Positions 20,115 to 29,396 of a DNA stretch of 64,000 nucleotides are shown here, one piece after another. Below the pieces are notes generated by a model that worked only from the letters and a program-made list of their open reading frames with translations, was not told the DNA's origin and searched no databases. The position numbers were made by a program, and so were the translations under genes. Position 1 is the first letter of the stretch, and each line of letters opens with the position of its first letter. This stretch comes from Aliiglaciecola sp. CAU 1673 (GTDB lineage Bacteria; Pseudomonadota; Gammaproteobacteria; Enterobacterales; Alteromonadaceae), in assembly GCF_029223185.1 (NCBI RefSeq), contig NZ_JARHUG010000004.1, positions 62,001 to 126,000 of the forward strand, given 5' to 3'.

Positions 20115-20534
20115 TTAACCAGCGCGCTCGTAACCGGCGTGCAGCTGGATATCAATGGCTTTAAGCACATTGGCGCGGGTAATAACGCCCAGTAACAGAC
20201 CATCATCGTCCACCACAGGGTAAACCTTGGGTTTAACCCCAAGCATCTGCTGGCCCAGTTCAATAATGGACGCATAAGGCTTTACCGATAACACATCCTT
20301 GCGCATCACATCCTTAACCCTGGCGACCTGCTCTCGGTAATAGCTTGATTCTAACATTTTAGTCAGGCAATCCTGCTCCGATAGAAAACCCAACAGGCGC
20401 TTTTGCTCATCAATCACAGGACCACCGGTTTGATGTCCATTAAGCAATCTTTCCACCGCTTCTGCCACGGTCATATCCGGATTGAAGGTAACAGGTCTGT
20501 GATTCATGTAATCGCCGACTTTCAAAGATTCCAT
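20115..20534 (-). CDS. CBS domain-containing protein
   Basis: A 139-residue protein made of two CBS motifs (residues about 8-65 and 78-130), the regulatory fold that binds adenosyl ligands. No catalytic domain is attached, so it probably acts as a stand-alone sensor or assembly partner. A good SD (AGAAGGAG) precedes the ATG at 20534. Target unknown. Confidence 0.85.
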   Translation of the reverse strand: MESLKVGDYMNHRPVTFNPDMTVAEAVERLLNGHQTGGPVIDEQKRLLGFLSEQDCLTKMLESSYYREQVARVKDVMRKDVLSVKPYASIIELGQQMLGVKPKVYPVVDDDGLLLGVITRANVLKAIDIQLHAGYERAG

Positions 20535-20621
20535 TTGGACTCCTTCTGATGTTGCTGCCTTGGAGATCTCCTCACCCTAAAGATAGCCTATGGCAGTGAT
20601 CTCCAATGGTTTTTCTGCGAT

Positions 20622-21623
20622 TTATTCGCCGGCAAAGATCCCCACCGTCAGTTTGCCTTTGGTATCAATAGACGCACGATACATACCGCTGGTATTAAAC
20701 GGCATGCTCACAGCGCCCTTACTATCGACCACTATCACGCCGCCCTCACCACCGGCTTCTTTTAGCACTTGGTTGATCACTGTATCTGCCGCGGTCTTGG
20801 CATCGATATTCTGGTATCTCACCCGGGCACAAATATCGGCGGCCACGTTGTAGCGAATAAAAAATTCGCCATGGCCAGTGGCTGACACCGCACAACTTTG
20901 GTTATCGGCAAAATTACCGGCCCCGATCACCGGCGAGTCGCCTATGCGGCCATAGCGTTTGGCGGTCATGCCACCAGTGGAGGTGGCAGCAGCAAGATTA
21001 CCCTGACTGTCCCGGGCAACCGCGCCTACTGTGCCGAATTTATAATCGGTATGTACTGGTGAAATCTGTTGGAATGCCAATTTTTCCTTAACATCGAGCA
21101 ATTGCTTGTAGCGCTGTTCATTGTCGAAGTAGCCCGTAGAAGCACGCTCAATATCATGTAACCAGGCGAATTGTTCAGCCCCATCACCACTTAAAAACAC
21201 ATGATCGGATTTTTCCATGATCAAGCGTGCCAGTGTAATGGGATTCTTTACATGTTTAACGCCAGCTACGGCACCGGCGGCACGATCTTTCCCGTCCATA
21301 ATCGAGGCGTCTAATTCATGCTCACCGTTGTAGGTATACACTGCGCCGCGACCCGCATTAAAAAGTGGGCTGTCTTCCAAAATCTTGATAGTTTCGGTGA
21401 CCGCCTCGACAGCACTTTTGCCCTGTTTCAATAATGTATGTCCGAGCGTGACTGCCTCTTCCAACTTTTGCCGGTAAACGGCTTCCTGCTGTGGGCTCAT
21501 ATGCTCCCTTTTTAAAGTACCGGCCCCACCATGGATGGCGATCGACACGTCTTCAGCCACTACTTGGCCTGAAAGCAATTGACTGGCTAGGATCAGAGGA
21601 ACTAAAGGAATGTTTTTCTTCAT
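20622..21623 (-). CDS. Exported isoaspartyl peptidase/L-asparaginase (Ntn hydrolase)
   Basis: Plant-type asparaginase family; these self-cleave to expose an N-terminal Thr nucleophile. The cleavage motif GTVGAVARDSQGNLAAATSTGG is present, with the following RIGDSPVIGAGNFA and GHGEFF motifs of the active site, and the N-terminal IHGGAGTL signature. A signal peptide (hydrophobic core ending near GQVVAED) indicates export to the periplasm, unlike the cytoplasmic E. coli IaaA. I prefer the ATG at 21623 (SD-like GGTGA) over the GTG at 21632. Confidence 0.88.
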   Translation of the reverse strand: MKKNIPLVPLILASQLLSGQVVAEDVSIAIHGGAGTLKREHMSPQQEAVYRQKLEEAVTLGHTLLKQGKSAVEAVTETIKILEDSPLFNAGRGAVYTYNGEHELDASIMDGKDRAAGAVAGVKHVKNPITLARLIMEKSDHVFLSGDGAEQFAWLHDIERASTGYFDNEQRYKQLLDVKEKLAFQQISPVHTDYKFGTVGAVARDSQGNLAAATSTGGMTAKRYGRIGDSPVIGAGNFADNQSCAVSATGHGEFFIRYNVAADICARVRYQNIDAKTAADTVINQVLKEAGGEGGVIVVDSKGAVSMPFNTSGMYRASIDTKGKLTVGIFAGE

Positions 21624-21751
21624 TATTTTCACCAGAAGACAGCGGGTAAGGCTCTCAGACTAGCAGAAGTAAATGATTCAGAGCAAAGGTTGAGTTTGGC
21701 CCTTGGATCTGTTTTGATGCGGGCCAATAACGCATTGATTCGGAAATATCT

Positions 21752-23182
21752 TTGTCTACAGAAAGTCTTTTTTGGTATGACCTTGAAACCTGGGGCGCCA
21801 ATGTTCAAAAGGACCACCCTGTTCAGTTTGCCGGGATCAGGACCGATCTTGAGCTGAATGTGATCGGTAAACCACTTAATCTGTTTTGCCAGATCCCCAG
21901 CGATTACCTGCCCCATCCCATGGCCTGCATGATAACCGGCATTACTCCGCAGCAATCTTTGCGCGATGGCATGGTGGAAGCCGAGTTTATCAAACGTATC
22001 CATCAGGAATTCAGTCAGCCCAATACCTGTGTGGCGGGATATAACAGCCTGCGTTTCGATGACGAAGTCATGCGTTACAGTTTTTATCGCAACTTTTACG
22101 ACCCTTATCAGCGGGAGTGGCAACAGGGCAATAGTCGCTGGGACATCATTGATATGGTCAGGGCCTGCTATGCCCTGCGCCCTGAGGGTATAGAATGGCC
22201 GCTTCGGGAAGACGGCAGCCCCAGTTTTAAATTGGAAACCCTGACCGAGGCCAATAACTTAGTGCATCAGCAAGCACACGACGCACTCAGCGATGTCAGG
22301 GCCACCATCGCCTTGGCCAAACTCATCAAAGACAAACAACCCAAGCTCTACCAATATCTTTTTAATCTGCGCAGCAAACAGCAAGTTCAGGCACAGATTG
22401 ATTGTTTTAACATGACACCATTGGTGCATATTTCATCCAAACTGCCGGCCAGTCAGGGCTGCTGCACGTGGATAGTGCCGGTTTGTCAGCATCCCAAGAA
22501 TAAAAATGCAGTGGTGGTGCTGAATCTGATGTTGGATCCCGGCCCATTGTTGGAATGGGACGCCCAGCGTCTGCGCGAGCGACTTTATACCCCTGCCAGT
22601 CAATTGGATGAAGGCGAAGAGCGCCTGCCCATTAAACTGCTGCATATAAACAAGTGCCCGGTGATTGCCCCTGCCAAAACCCTGACAGCAGAAAATGCAG
22701 AGCGTCTTGGCATCGACCGGCAAAAATGTCTGGATAACCTTAAATTGTTAAAAGAGGCGCCGGGGTTAGTGCAAAAACTTCAGGAAGTCTTTGAAGAAGA
22801 AGCCATGGAGCGACAGCTTGATGCCGACCATGCACTCTACACAGGCGGCTTTCTTAGCGATGCAGACAGGGCAAAGTGTGAACAAATCCGCCAATTGGCG
22901 CCACAGCAGTTAGGCGCGCGTGAATGGCAATTTCAGGATCCCCGCCTCAATACATTATTGTTCCGTTACCGGGCCAGAAACTATCCAGCAACCCTCAATC
23001 AGGATGAACTGGAAAAATGGCAGCGACACAGACAATACAGACTGCTGGACAACGATTCCCCGGCCAGCATCCATCTTGAAGAATTTCTCTTGGAAATTGA
23101 ACATCTTGGGCAAGAACACCAGCAAGACAGCAATAAACTGGCAATTTTGCGGGCACTGTATCAATATGCGAAGAATATTTAG
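21752..23182 (+). CDS. sbcB: Exodeoxyribonuclease I
   Basis: A processive 3'-5' single-strand DNA exonuclease used in repair and recombination. The N terminus has the DEDDh pair in YDLETWG (D10, E12), and NSRWDIIDMVRACYALRPEGI, HDALSDVRATIALA and the SH3-like and helical C-terminal regions follow the E. coli protein closely (476 aa, E. coli 475). The start appears to be TTG at 21752, with GGAAA about 5 nt upstream; the only other candidate before the in-frame stop is an ATT at 21734. Confidence 0.93.
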   Translation: MSTESLFWYDLETWGANVQKDHPVQFAGIRTDLELNVIGKPLNLFCQIPSDYLPHPMACMITGITPQQSLRDGMVEAEFIKRIHQEFSQPNTCVAGYNSLRFDDEVMRYSFYRNFYDPYQREWQQGNSRWDIIDMVRACYALRPEGIEWPLREDGSPSFKLETLTEANNLVHQQAHDALSDVRATIALAKLIKDKQPKLYQYLFNLRSKQQVQAQIDCFNMTPLVHISSKLPASQGCCTWIVPVCQHPKNKNAVVVLNLMLDPGPLLEWDAQRLRERLYTPASQLDEGEERLPIKLLHINKCPVIAPAKTLTAENAERLGIDRQKCLDNLKLLKEAPGLVQKLQEVFEEEAMERQLDADHALYTGGFLSDADRAKCEQIRQLAPQQLGAREWQFQDPRLNTLLFRYRARNYPATLNQDELEKWQRHRQYRLLDNDSPASIHLEEFLLEIEHLGQEHQQDSNKLAILRALYQYAKNI

Positions 23183-23239
23183 GTAATCCTTATGTCAAAT
23201 TGGACGATAACCTAATAGTCGCAGTAGTTGGGCTGGAGC

Positions 23240-24895
23240 ATGAAAGGCGTAACTCTCTCTCTTGAAGAAAATGGAAAATTTCTGATGCTTGGCATCGATA
23301 CTCAGCTTTTGCAAGAAAAGCTGGATGGACAGGCGTTGCTGAGTTTTATAAAAAGTAGCCAATATGGCAGCTATTTCCTGTTCGATGACAACATCAAGAA
23401 ATTGGCCAAAGACTCGCAAAAAGCCAAAGATTCTAACCTTGTTAAGCAGTTCAAAGAAAAAGTTGGCGAACGACGTGACGCCGAGGTCAAGTTCAAGATC
23501 CAAGATGCGGATATGGTGGCTGAACTCACCGTCATTACCGCCTTTGGCGGCAGCAACCCCAACTTTGCCCAACTGATTAAGCAAGCCCAGCAGATGGGTA
23601 TCAAACGTGGTTTGGGTCGACGCCAGTTAATGGCTATCGTTAAAGAAGCCAAGTTCGCGGCCCCCGGCACAGAAATCAAGCGCATCGTTGCCAAAGGCCT
23701 ACCCGCGCGAAATGGCCGAAACTCCAAATTACATCCCCTTGTACCTAATGCCCTTGAGCGTATTCTCAGGCCGCAGGAGCTTAGCGTCAGTCGCGTGGAC
23801 ATGCGTAACCTTGGCGATGTTATCTGCGTCAAAGCAGGCGCTCCCGTGCTTCGCAGGCTCGCGCCCGGTAAGGGACGTTCCGGCTATACCCTAAGGGGTG
23901 AAAAGATCCCTGCCACAGCAGGCGAATGGGTGAAGTTTTCTCCCGGTGAAGGCACCAAACTCAGTCCTCATGACGAGAACCTGCTATTAGCTGAAATTGC
24001 CGGGATGCCGAAGTTTCGTGATGACGTGATGACCGTCGATCAGACCTACATCTGCAAAGGGGTCAATGTCGGTACCGGGAATGTGAACTATGAAGGGGCC
24101 GTAATCGTCAATGGTGATGTCACCGAAAAGATGATTATCGAAGCCAAAGGCGATGTCACCATTAACGGTTTTGTTGAATCTGCCACCATTAAGTCAGGGG
24201 GCGATATCATCATCACCCAAGGTGCTATGGGTAAGCAGAATGAAGTGGGTAAACAAGAGTACAGCACCAAGTTGATCGCTCAAGGCAGCGTCCATATCCA
24301 ACATGGGCAGGGTCTCGACATTGCCTGTGCAGGCAATGTCACTGTGGGTAAACAATTGGCCCATAGCCGTATTGTCTGCCGTGGAGGTGTGATTGTAGGT
24401 CCTATCGACAATCCCAATGGCAACCTGTTCGGCTGTGAAATTCAATGTCGCGACTCGGTACGTGCCGGCACCATTGGCGCGGTATCTGGCTCCAGTCTGT
24501 ATGTTGACTTCAGCGACGGATACAATTATCTGGTTGAGCGTAAGGACATCCTCGATGACTTGCTTAAGGTCATCACCAATAACTTTCTGCGCCACAAAGG
24601 CAAGATAGATATTATTCAGAAGAAAAAGATGCCGCCTGATATCGCCCAAAAAGTCAGTAAGGCACTAAAACTCTATAAGAGTGAAGAGCAAATCCTGGGC
24701 TGGCTACATGGTAAAATTGAGCATCTGAGCAAGGCCAGAGAACAATATTTGGATATGTCCAGGTTGGTAGCCAGTAAAAAGATCCATGCCGGTGTGGTGG
24801 TAAAACTCAATACCCGAACCTGGAAAACGGATCGCGAATACAATCGCGGCCATATCCACTACTTTGAGCACCAGTGGCATTTTGAAGGTAACTAG
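23240..24895 (+). CDS. DUF342/FapA family protein (flagellar assembly protein A-like)
   Basis: A 551-residue protein with the FapA central beta-helix repeat region (VNGDVTEKMIIEAKGDVTING and neighbours, around residues 285-400) flanked by an N-terminal DUF342 region and a C-terminal helical segment. FapA homologues interact with polar flagellar factors in Vibrio, but DUF342 proteins have also other roles. No flagellar gene is nearby, so the name should not be taken as function. The ATG at 23240 was chosen over a TTG at 23228. Confidence 0.8.
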   Translation: MKGVTLSLEENGKFLMLGIDTQLLQEKLDGQALLSFIKSSQYGSYFLFDDNIKKLAKDSQKAKDSNLVKQFKEKVGERRDAEVKFKIQDADMVAELTVITAFGGSNPNFAQLIKQAQQMGIKRGLGRRQLMAIVKEAKFAAPGTEIKRIVAKGLPARNGRNSKLHPLVPNALERILRPQELSVSRVDMRNLGDVICVKAGAPVLRRLAPGKGRSGYTLRGEKIPATAGEWVKFSPGEGTKLSPHDENLLLAEIAGMPKFRDDVMTVDQTYICKGVNVGTGNVNYEGAVIVNGDVTEKMIIEAKGDVTINGFVESATIKSGGDIIITQGAMGKQNEVGKQEYSTKLIAQGSVHIQHGQGLDIACAGNVTVGKQLAHSRIVCRGGVIVGPIDNPNGNLFGCEIQCRDSVRAGTIGAVSGSSLYVDFSDGYNYLVERKDILDDLLKVITNNFLRHKGKIDIIQKKKMPPDIAQKVSKALKLYKSEEQILGWLHGKIEHLSKAREQYLDMSRLVASKKIHAGVVVKLNTRTWKTDREYNRGHIHYFEHQWHFEGN

Positions 24896-24913
24896 GCCAG
24901 CGAACGGCTGGCC
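24895..24913 (+). terminator. Hairpin between convergent genes
   Basis: GGCCAGC and GCTGGCC form a perfect 7-bp stem with a 5-nt loop, right at the stop of the DUF342 gene and 12 bp before the convergent oxidoreductase stop. There is no T-run, so a terminator role is only possible. Confidence 0.4.
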
Positions 24914-24924
24914 TTCGATTCGCT

Positions 24925-25788
24925 TTAGCGCTTCAGCCGTGCCTTGAGGCTCGACGTATCCCAACGAGAGCCGCCCATCGCCTGAACATCGGCGTAGAAC
25001 TGATCCACTAAGGCGGTTAAGGGCAAACTGACATTCAACGCTTTGGCCTGCTGCAAAGCAATATCCAGATCTTTACGCATCCAGTCCACCGCAAAGCCAA
25101 ATTCATATTCCCCTTTAAGCATGGTTTGATAACGGTTTTCCATCTGCCACGACTGCGCCGCACCTTTGCTGATCACCTCAACTACGGCCTCACAATCCAG
25201 GCCCGCGGCCTGTCCAAAATGCAGCGCCTCTGCAAGGCCCTGGACTACACCGGCAATACAAATCTGATTCATCATCTTGGCCATTTGCCCACTGCCACAA
25301 GGACCAAGTAAGCGTGAAAAACGGGCATAAGCAGCCATTACCGGCTCGGCTTTGGCGTAGGTAGCCGCTTCTCCGCCCACCATAATGGTGAGCTTGCCGT
25401 TTTCCGCTCCGGCCTGACCGCCGGAAACCGGGGCATCTAAAAATCCAACGTGCTGTTGTGCTGCCTTCTGCTGTAACTCGCGAGCAACTTCTGCTGAAGC
25501 CGTGGTGTGATCCACCAACACAGCCCCGGCTTTCATGCCCGCCAAAACACCCTGCTCACCCAGTACAACAGCCCTCAAATCATCGTCATTGCCCACACAC
25601 ACAAAGACGAAATCACAGTCTTTCGCCGCCTCTTTAGGCGTAGCGGCAAACTGACCAGCATATTGCACAACCCAGTCTTTGGCGCGGCTTTGGGTTCTGT
25701 TATACACCGTCACTGGGTAGCCGGCACGCTGCAGATGCCCCGCCATGGGATAACCCATCACGCCCAAACCAATAAAACTGACTTTCAT
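24925..25788 (-). CDS. 3-hydroxyisobutyrate/tartronate-semialdehyde dehydrogenase family protein
   Basis: An NAD(P)-dependent beta-hydroxyacid dehydrogenase. The nucleotide loop GLGVMGYPMAGHLQ sits at the N terminus, the substrate motif DAPVSGGQAGAENG at about residue 120, and the catalytic Lys in GQMAKMMNQI near residue 170. The family includes tartronate-semialdehyde and glyoxylate/succinic-semialdehyde reductases; the substrate cannot be told. Single gene, convergent with the DUF342 gene. Confidence 0.88.
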   Translation of the reverse strand: MKVSFIGLGVMGYPMAGHLQRAGYPVTVYNRTQSRAKDWVVQYAGQFAATPKEAAKDCDFVFVCVGNDDDLRAVVLGEQGVLAGMKAGAVLVDHTTASAEVARELQQKAAQQHVGFLDAPVSGGQAGAENGKLTIMVGGEAATYAKAEPVMAAYARFSRLLGPCGSGQMAKMMNQICIAGVVQGLAEALHFGQAAGLDCEAVVEVISKGAAQSWQMENRYQTMLKGEYEFGFAVDWMRKDLDIALQQAKALNVSLPLTALVDQFYADVQAMGGSRWDTSSLKARLKR

Positions 25789-25883
25789 ACCCCTTTTCTC
25801 CTATCTTTTTTCGCTGAGGATTTAGTATCCTCTTGAGTTCGCAGCGCATTTATTCAGCCGCCACACTTTATAGCAGGAAGCCT

Positions 25884-26369
25884 ATGTCATCTATCTATGA
25901 TTTTGAAATGCCCTTAAATACCGGTGAATCTAAGTCGCTGGCAGATTTTAATGGTAAAGTTCTCCTTATTGTTAATACCGCCAGTCAATGTGGCTTCACA
26001 CCGCAGTATGAGGGACTGGAAGCCCTGTATCGCGACCTCAAACCACAAGGACTGGAAATACTGGGGTTTCCCTGCAATCAATTTGGTGCTCAGGAGCCGG
26101 GTAATGAGCAGGAAATTCAGCAGTTTTGCTCGGTAAATTTTGGCGTCAGTTTCCCCTTGTTTAAAAAAGTGGATGTGAACGGCGAGAACGCTGCCCCCCT
26201 CTTCAGTTACCTCAAGGAGCAGGCTCCTGGCTTTATGGGTAGCAAGAGTATCAAGTGGAACTTCACCAAATTCCTGGTCAACAAAGAGGGCAAAGTGGTT
26301 AAGCGTTATGGCTCCATAACCAAACCCGAAGAAATCCGCAAAGATATCGAAGCGTTGCTTAAGGCATAA
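25884..26369 (+). CDS. Glutathione peroxidase family protein (BtuE-like)
   Basis: A 161-residue thiol peroxidase. The active-site Cys is in NTASQCGFTPQY (residue about 37), with Gln in the GFPCNQFGAQEPG region and Trp in KWNFTKF, completing the Cys-Gln-Trp triad. A Cys instead of selenocysteine is normal for bacterial members. SD-like AGGAAG precedes the ATG at 25884. The next gene begins 2 bp after the stop, so the two form an operon. Confidence 0.92.
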   Translation: MSSIYDFEMPLNTGESKSLADFNGKVLLIVNTASQCGFTPQYEGLEALYRDLKPQGLEILGFPCNQFGAQEPGNEQEIQQFCSVNFGVSFPLFKKVDVNGENAAPLFSYLKEQAPGFMGSKSIKWNFTKFLVNKEGKVVKRYGSITKPEEIRKDIEALLKA

Positions 26370-26371
26370 GT

Positions 26372-27382
26372 ATGACCAGCAAGCCTCTGAGAGTCGGTGT
26401 TTTCAGCAGTAAGGTCTACGACAGACAATACTTAACAGCTGCTAACCAGGGACGGCATGAGTTACTTTTTCTGGACACTCGCCTGCAGGCTGACACCCTG
26501 CCTCTGGTGAAAGATATTGATACTGTGTGTGTTTTTGTAAACGATCGGCTGGACAGTACAGTCATTGAAGGGCTTAAAGCGCATCAGGTCGGGCATATTG
26601 CCCTTCGCTGCGCCGGCTTTAATAACGTGGATTTAGACGCCGCCAAAGCAGCAGGCATCAGTGTCTCACGCATTCCTGCCTATTCCCCGGAGGCGGTGGC
26701 TGAGCATACTTTGGCACTGATCCTGACCTTAAACCGACGCTTGCATAAAGCCTACAACAGAGTCAAAGAGGGCAACTTCTCTCTCGATGGCTTGTTGGGG
26801 TTCAATGTGCATGGGAAGACCATTGGCATCATCGGCACCGGCAAGATTGGTATGGCATTTTGCCGACTATTACAAGGCTTTGGCTGCAGGGTACTGTGCC
26901 ATGACATCCAGGAACAGGCCGATATAGGCGCGATAGGCGCCCAGTATGTGGACTTGGACAGGCTTTTTGCAGAAGCGGATATTATCAGCCTGCATTGTCC
27001 GCTGACCCCTGATACCCACTATTTGATCAACGATCAGCGTATTGCGCAAATGAAACAAGGGGTAATGCTAATCAATACCTCAAGAGGCGCTATGATCGAC
27101 AGCCAAGCGGTGATCAGAGGCCTGAAATCCGGCAAAATCGGCTATCTCGGACTGGATGTGTATGAAATGGAAGGTGACTTGTTTTTCCGGGACTTATCCA
27201 ATGAAATCATTCAGGACGACGTCTTTTTACGCTTAGCCACCTTCCCCAATGTTCTGATCACCGGGCACCAAGGCTTTTTCACTCATGAAGCCCTGACCCA
27301 AATTGCCAACGTGACCCTCAACAATCTCGATGCCTTTGCCAAAGGCAAGTCAGATCCTAATACCTTCCTGATTAGCCAGTGA
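26372..27382 (+). CDS. ldhA: D-lactate dehydrogenase-like 2-hydroxyacid dehydrogenase
   Basis: A 336-residue NAD-dependent D-2-hydroxyacid dehydrogenase, closest in plan to fermentative LdhA. It has the cofactor loop GIIGTGKIGMAF, the SLHCPLTPDTHYLI segment, the NTSRGAMIDSQAV substrate region, and the late Glu/His (DVYEMEGD, TGHQGFFTHEAL). D-lactate formation from pyruvate is the best guess from the family; other 2-oxo acids are possible. Its 3' end overlaps the convergent cmoM by 11 bp. Confidence 0.85.
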   Translation: MTSKPLRVGVFSSKVYDRQYLTAANQGRHELLFLDTRLQADTLPLVKDIDTVCVFVNDRLDSTVIEGLKAHQVGHIALRCAGFNNVDLDAAKAAGISVSRIPAYSPEAVAEHTLALILTLNRRLHKAYNRVKEGNFSLDGLLGFNVHGKTIGIIGTGKIGMAFCRLLQGFGCRVLCHDIQEQADIGAIGAQYVDLDRLFAEADIISLHCPLTPDTHYLINDQRIAQMKQGVMLINTSRGAMIDSQAVIRGLKSGKIGYLGLDVYEMEGDLFFRDLSNEIIQDDVFLRLATFPNVLITGHQGFFTHEALTQIANVTLNNLDAFAKGKSDPNTFLISQ

Positions 27383-28139
27383 CCGGGCGGGCCAGCAGAT
27401 GGAAATACCGGCCAAGCCACAGATAGGGATGTTTGTCGCCATAGGCCAGCTCGCTGGCCTTTAGCTCTTCATAGTGACTTTGCTGTAATGACTTGTCTCT
27501 GACATAGTCATGGAAACAACGGATCCCAGCCTTGTGAAAGACGTCCCAACCGGCCTTTTCAAAATAACCAATCACCTCTGCTGGATACAGCGAATTATTG
27601 GGATTCAGACGCACACGATTAGGCACAATAAAGTCTTTTTTGATGTAATCGAAATTGCCATAGATCAGATTGCTGAACAGGTGCGCATCGCGATTGAAGA
27701 AACTTAAGGATAAACAACCTCCTGGCGCCACCAGCTTGAGCAAATGATCGACTGTGTCAAAGGGTTCGCTCAGCCACTCTAATACCGCATGGCAAATCAC
27801 CAGATCAAACTGCTCTGTCTCTGGCAACGACACTATTGGACCACAGTGAAAGCGCACATCCCCCGCTGAACTCAGTTTGTCTTTGGCCAAGGTCAGCGCA
27901 TCTTCTGACACATCATTCAATAGCACCTGATGACCCAGTTCGAGCATGGATTGTGTCATCACGCCGGTCCCACCGCCCGCATCCAGCACTTTTAAAGGCG
28001 AAACAGGAAGATGTTTACTCAGATGGTGTAACAGCAGTTCATGTCGCAGTTTTCCTTTACTGGTCCCGTAGATATTGCGATCGAACTTCTCAGCAATCTG
28101 GTCGAAACTCTGGTCTTTCTGAGTTTGTTTATTCATCAC
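27372..28139 (-). CDS. cmoM: tRNA 5-carboxymethoxyuridine methyltransferase
   Basis: Methylates cmo5U34 to mcmo5U34 in some tRNAs. The protein resembles E. coli CmoM (formerly SmtA): FDQIAEKFDRNIYGTSKGKLR at the N terminus, VLDAGGGTGVMT for SAM binding, CHAVLEWLSEP, and GIRCFHDYVRDK near the C terminus. The length is 254-255 aa depending on which of two adjacent ATGs is used. It lies 6 bp downstream of the Nif3 gene on the same strand. Confidence 0.92.
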   Translation of the reverse strand: MMNKQTQKDQSFDQIAEKFDRNIYGTSKGKLRHELLLHHLSKHLPVSPLKVLDAGGGTGVMTQSMLELGHQVLLNDVSEDALTLAKDKLSSAGDVRFHCGPIVSLPETEQFDLVICHAVLEWLSEPFDTVDHLLKLVAPGGCLSLSFFNRDAHLFSNLIYGNFDYIKKDFIVPNRVRLNPNNSLYPAEVIGYFEKAGWDVFHKAGIRCFHDYVRDKSLQQSHYEELKASELAYGDKHPYLWLGRYFHLLARPVTG

Positions 28140-28145
28140 GCTGAC

Positions 28146-28904
28146 TCAGGCTGGATTGTCGATATCAATAAAACGCACATCAACATCGAACTTTTGGGCC
28201 AGTAATTCGCCCACGGCTTTTGCGCCATAGCGCTCGGTAGCATGATGGCCAGCGGCAAAAAACTGAATGCCGCATTCTCTGGCCACATGAATAGTCTGTT
28301 CTGAGACCTCACCACTGATAAATGCATCTACGCCCTGCTCTGCCGCTTGTTCGATAAAACTCTGGCCGCCCCCAGTACACCAAGCAACGGTGTGGATAGT
28401 ACCGCCATGCCCTTCGACCAACGGTTTTCGCTCAAGCTTTTCTTCAATCCGAAGGGCCAGTTGCGCAGCCGTTAATGCTGTTTTAAAGCGTCCGCGCATG
28501 GCCACACTCTGGGGATTATCTGTCTCCAGTCCCCCTTCAGTCTCAATATCCAGCAGCTTTGCAAGTTGCGCATTGTTGCCCAGCTGCGGATGGATATCCA
28601 AAGGCAGATGATAAGCAAACAGACTGATATCATGAGCCAACAGTGCCTGCAGGCGACGCTTGCGCATCCCTACTACGCGGGGGTCTTCCCCACGCCAGAA
28701 AAAGCCATGATGCACAAAGATGGCATCAGCTTGCTGAGCAATGGCCGCATCAATCAGGGCTTGCGAGGCTGTTACACCGGTAATGATGCGGTTAATCTGC
28801 GATTTGCCCTCAACCTGCAAACCATTAGGACAATAATCTTTGATGCGCTCAGGTTTGAGGGTTTCATTTAAGAATGACAACAGGCTTTCGCGGCTTAAAC
28901 TCAT
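28146..28904 (-). CDS. Nif3-like dinuclear metal-binding protein (YbgI family)
   Basis: 252 residues with the Nif3 metal-binding pattern: VHHGFFWRGEDP and YHLPLDIHPQLGNNA in the N-terminal half, and ISGEVSEQTIHVARECGIQFFAAGHHATERYG near the C terminus, which place His and Glu ligands. The family has been described as a type 2 GTP cyclohydrolase in some species, but the physiological role is unsettled. It is divergent from the small gene at 29022. Confidence 0.9.
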   Translation of the reverse strand: MSLSRESLLSFLNETLKPERIKDYCPNGLQVEGKSQINRIITGVTASQALIDAAIAQQADAIFVHHGFFWRGEDPRVVGMRKRRLQALLAHDISLFAYHLPLDIHPQLGNNAQLAKLLDIETEGGLETDNPQSVAMRGRFKTALTAAQLALRIEEKLERKPLVEGHGGTIHTVAWCTGGGQSFIEQAAEQGVDAFISGEVSEQTIHVARECGIQFFAAGHHATERYGAKAVGELLAQKFDVDVRFIDIDNPA

Positions 28905-28941
28905 GGTGCATCTCTGTTCAACGGCGACACTGGCCGAAAGT

Positions 28942-28970
28942 TAGACTTTGAAGGGCAAACAAGGTATAAC
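28942..28970 (+). promoter_or_regulatory. Predicted promoter for the 108-residue Lys/Ala-rich protein
   Basis: TAGACT at 28942-28947 and TATAAC at 28965-28970, spacer 17 bp, about 50 bp before the start codon at 29022. Confidence 0.5.
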
Positions 28971-29021
28971 AAGCTCTTCTGCTTTTCCAATCACTTAAAA
29001 AAGAAAGGTAAAAAACCACGT

Positions 29022-29348
29022 ATGAGCAAGTTGGACAAAGATCAGGTAGTCGCCCAGTTTACTGAGGCATATAAAGCCGCCCACGGCAAAGCGCCACAAA
29101 TTGAAGCCAAAGGTGGCTGGTATAGTGTCGATGGTGGAAAGAACCTACGCCTGGCACAGCTCGAAGAGATGATTGCAGAGCTAGGGGGCGCCAAGGCAGC
29201 TCCTGCTAAGGCTGAGAAGAAAGCAAAGCCTGCTGCAGCCAAACCAGCAAAAGCGGCCAAGAAGAAATCCGGTGGCAGTTTCTCTGTAAAAGCATATTGG
29301 GCGGAACAGTTAGCCGAGAGAGGCCAAAGCGGTCGCCAACCTCGATAA
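29022..29348 (+). CDS. Small Lys/Ala-rich conserved-type protein
   Basis: A 108-residue, strongly basic protein. The first about 55 residues look folded (QVVAQFTEAYKAAHGK, then a KGGWYSVDGGKNLRL loop); a low-complexity Ala/Lys/Pro linker of about 35 residues follows, and a short C-terminal segment (FSVKAYWAEQLAERG) ends it. The layout resembles histone-like or nucleic-acid-binding proteins, but I do not recognise the family. An AAGG stretch lies about 13 nt upstream, a long distance for an SD. A bidirectional terminator follows. Confidence 0.72.
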   Translation: MSKLDKDQVVAQFTEAYKAAHGKAPQIEAKGGWYSVDGGKNLRLAQLEEMIAELGGAKAAPAKAEKKAKPAAAKPAKAAKKKSGGSFSVKAYWAEQLAERGQSGRQPR

Positions 29349-29363
29349 GCCTTATCGGTTATG

Positions 29364-29391
29364 AAAAAAGCGGCGTCATGCCGCTTTTTTT
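29364..29391. terminator. Bidirectional terminator
   Basis: AGCGGC and GCCGCT flank GTCAT, with six A before and seven T after, so it can stop transcription from both the 29022 gene and the convergent photolyase gene. Confidence 0.88.
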
Positions 29392-29396
29392 GCTTT

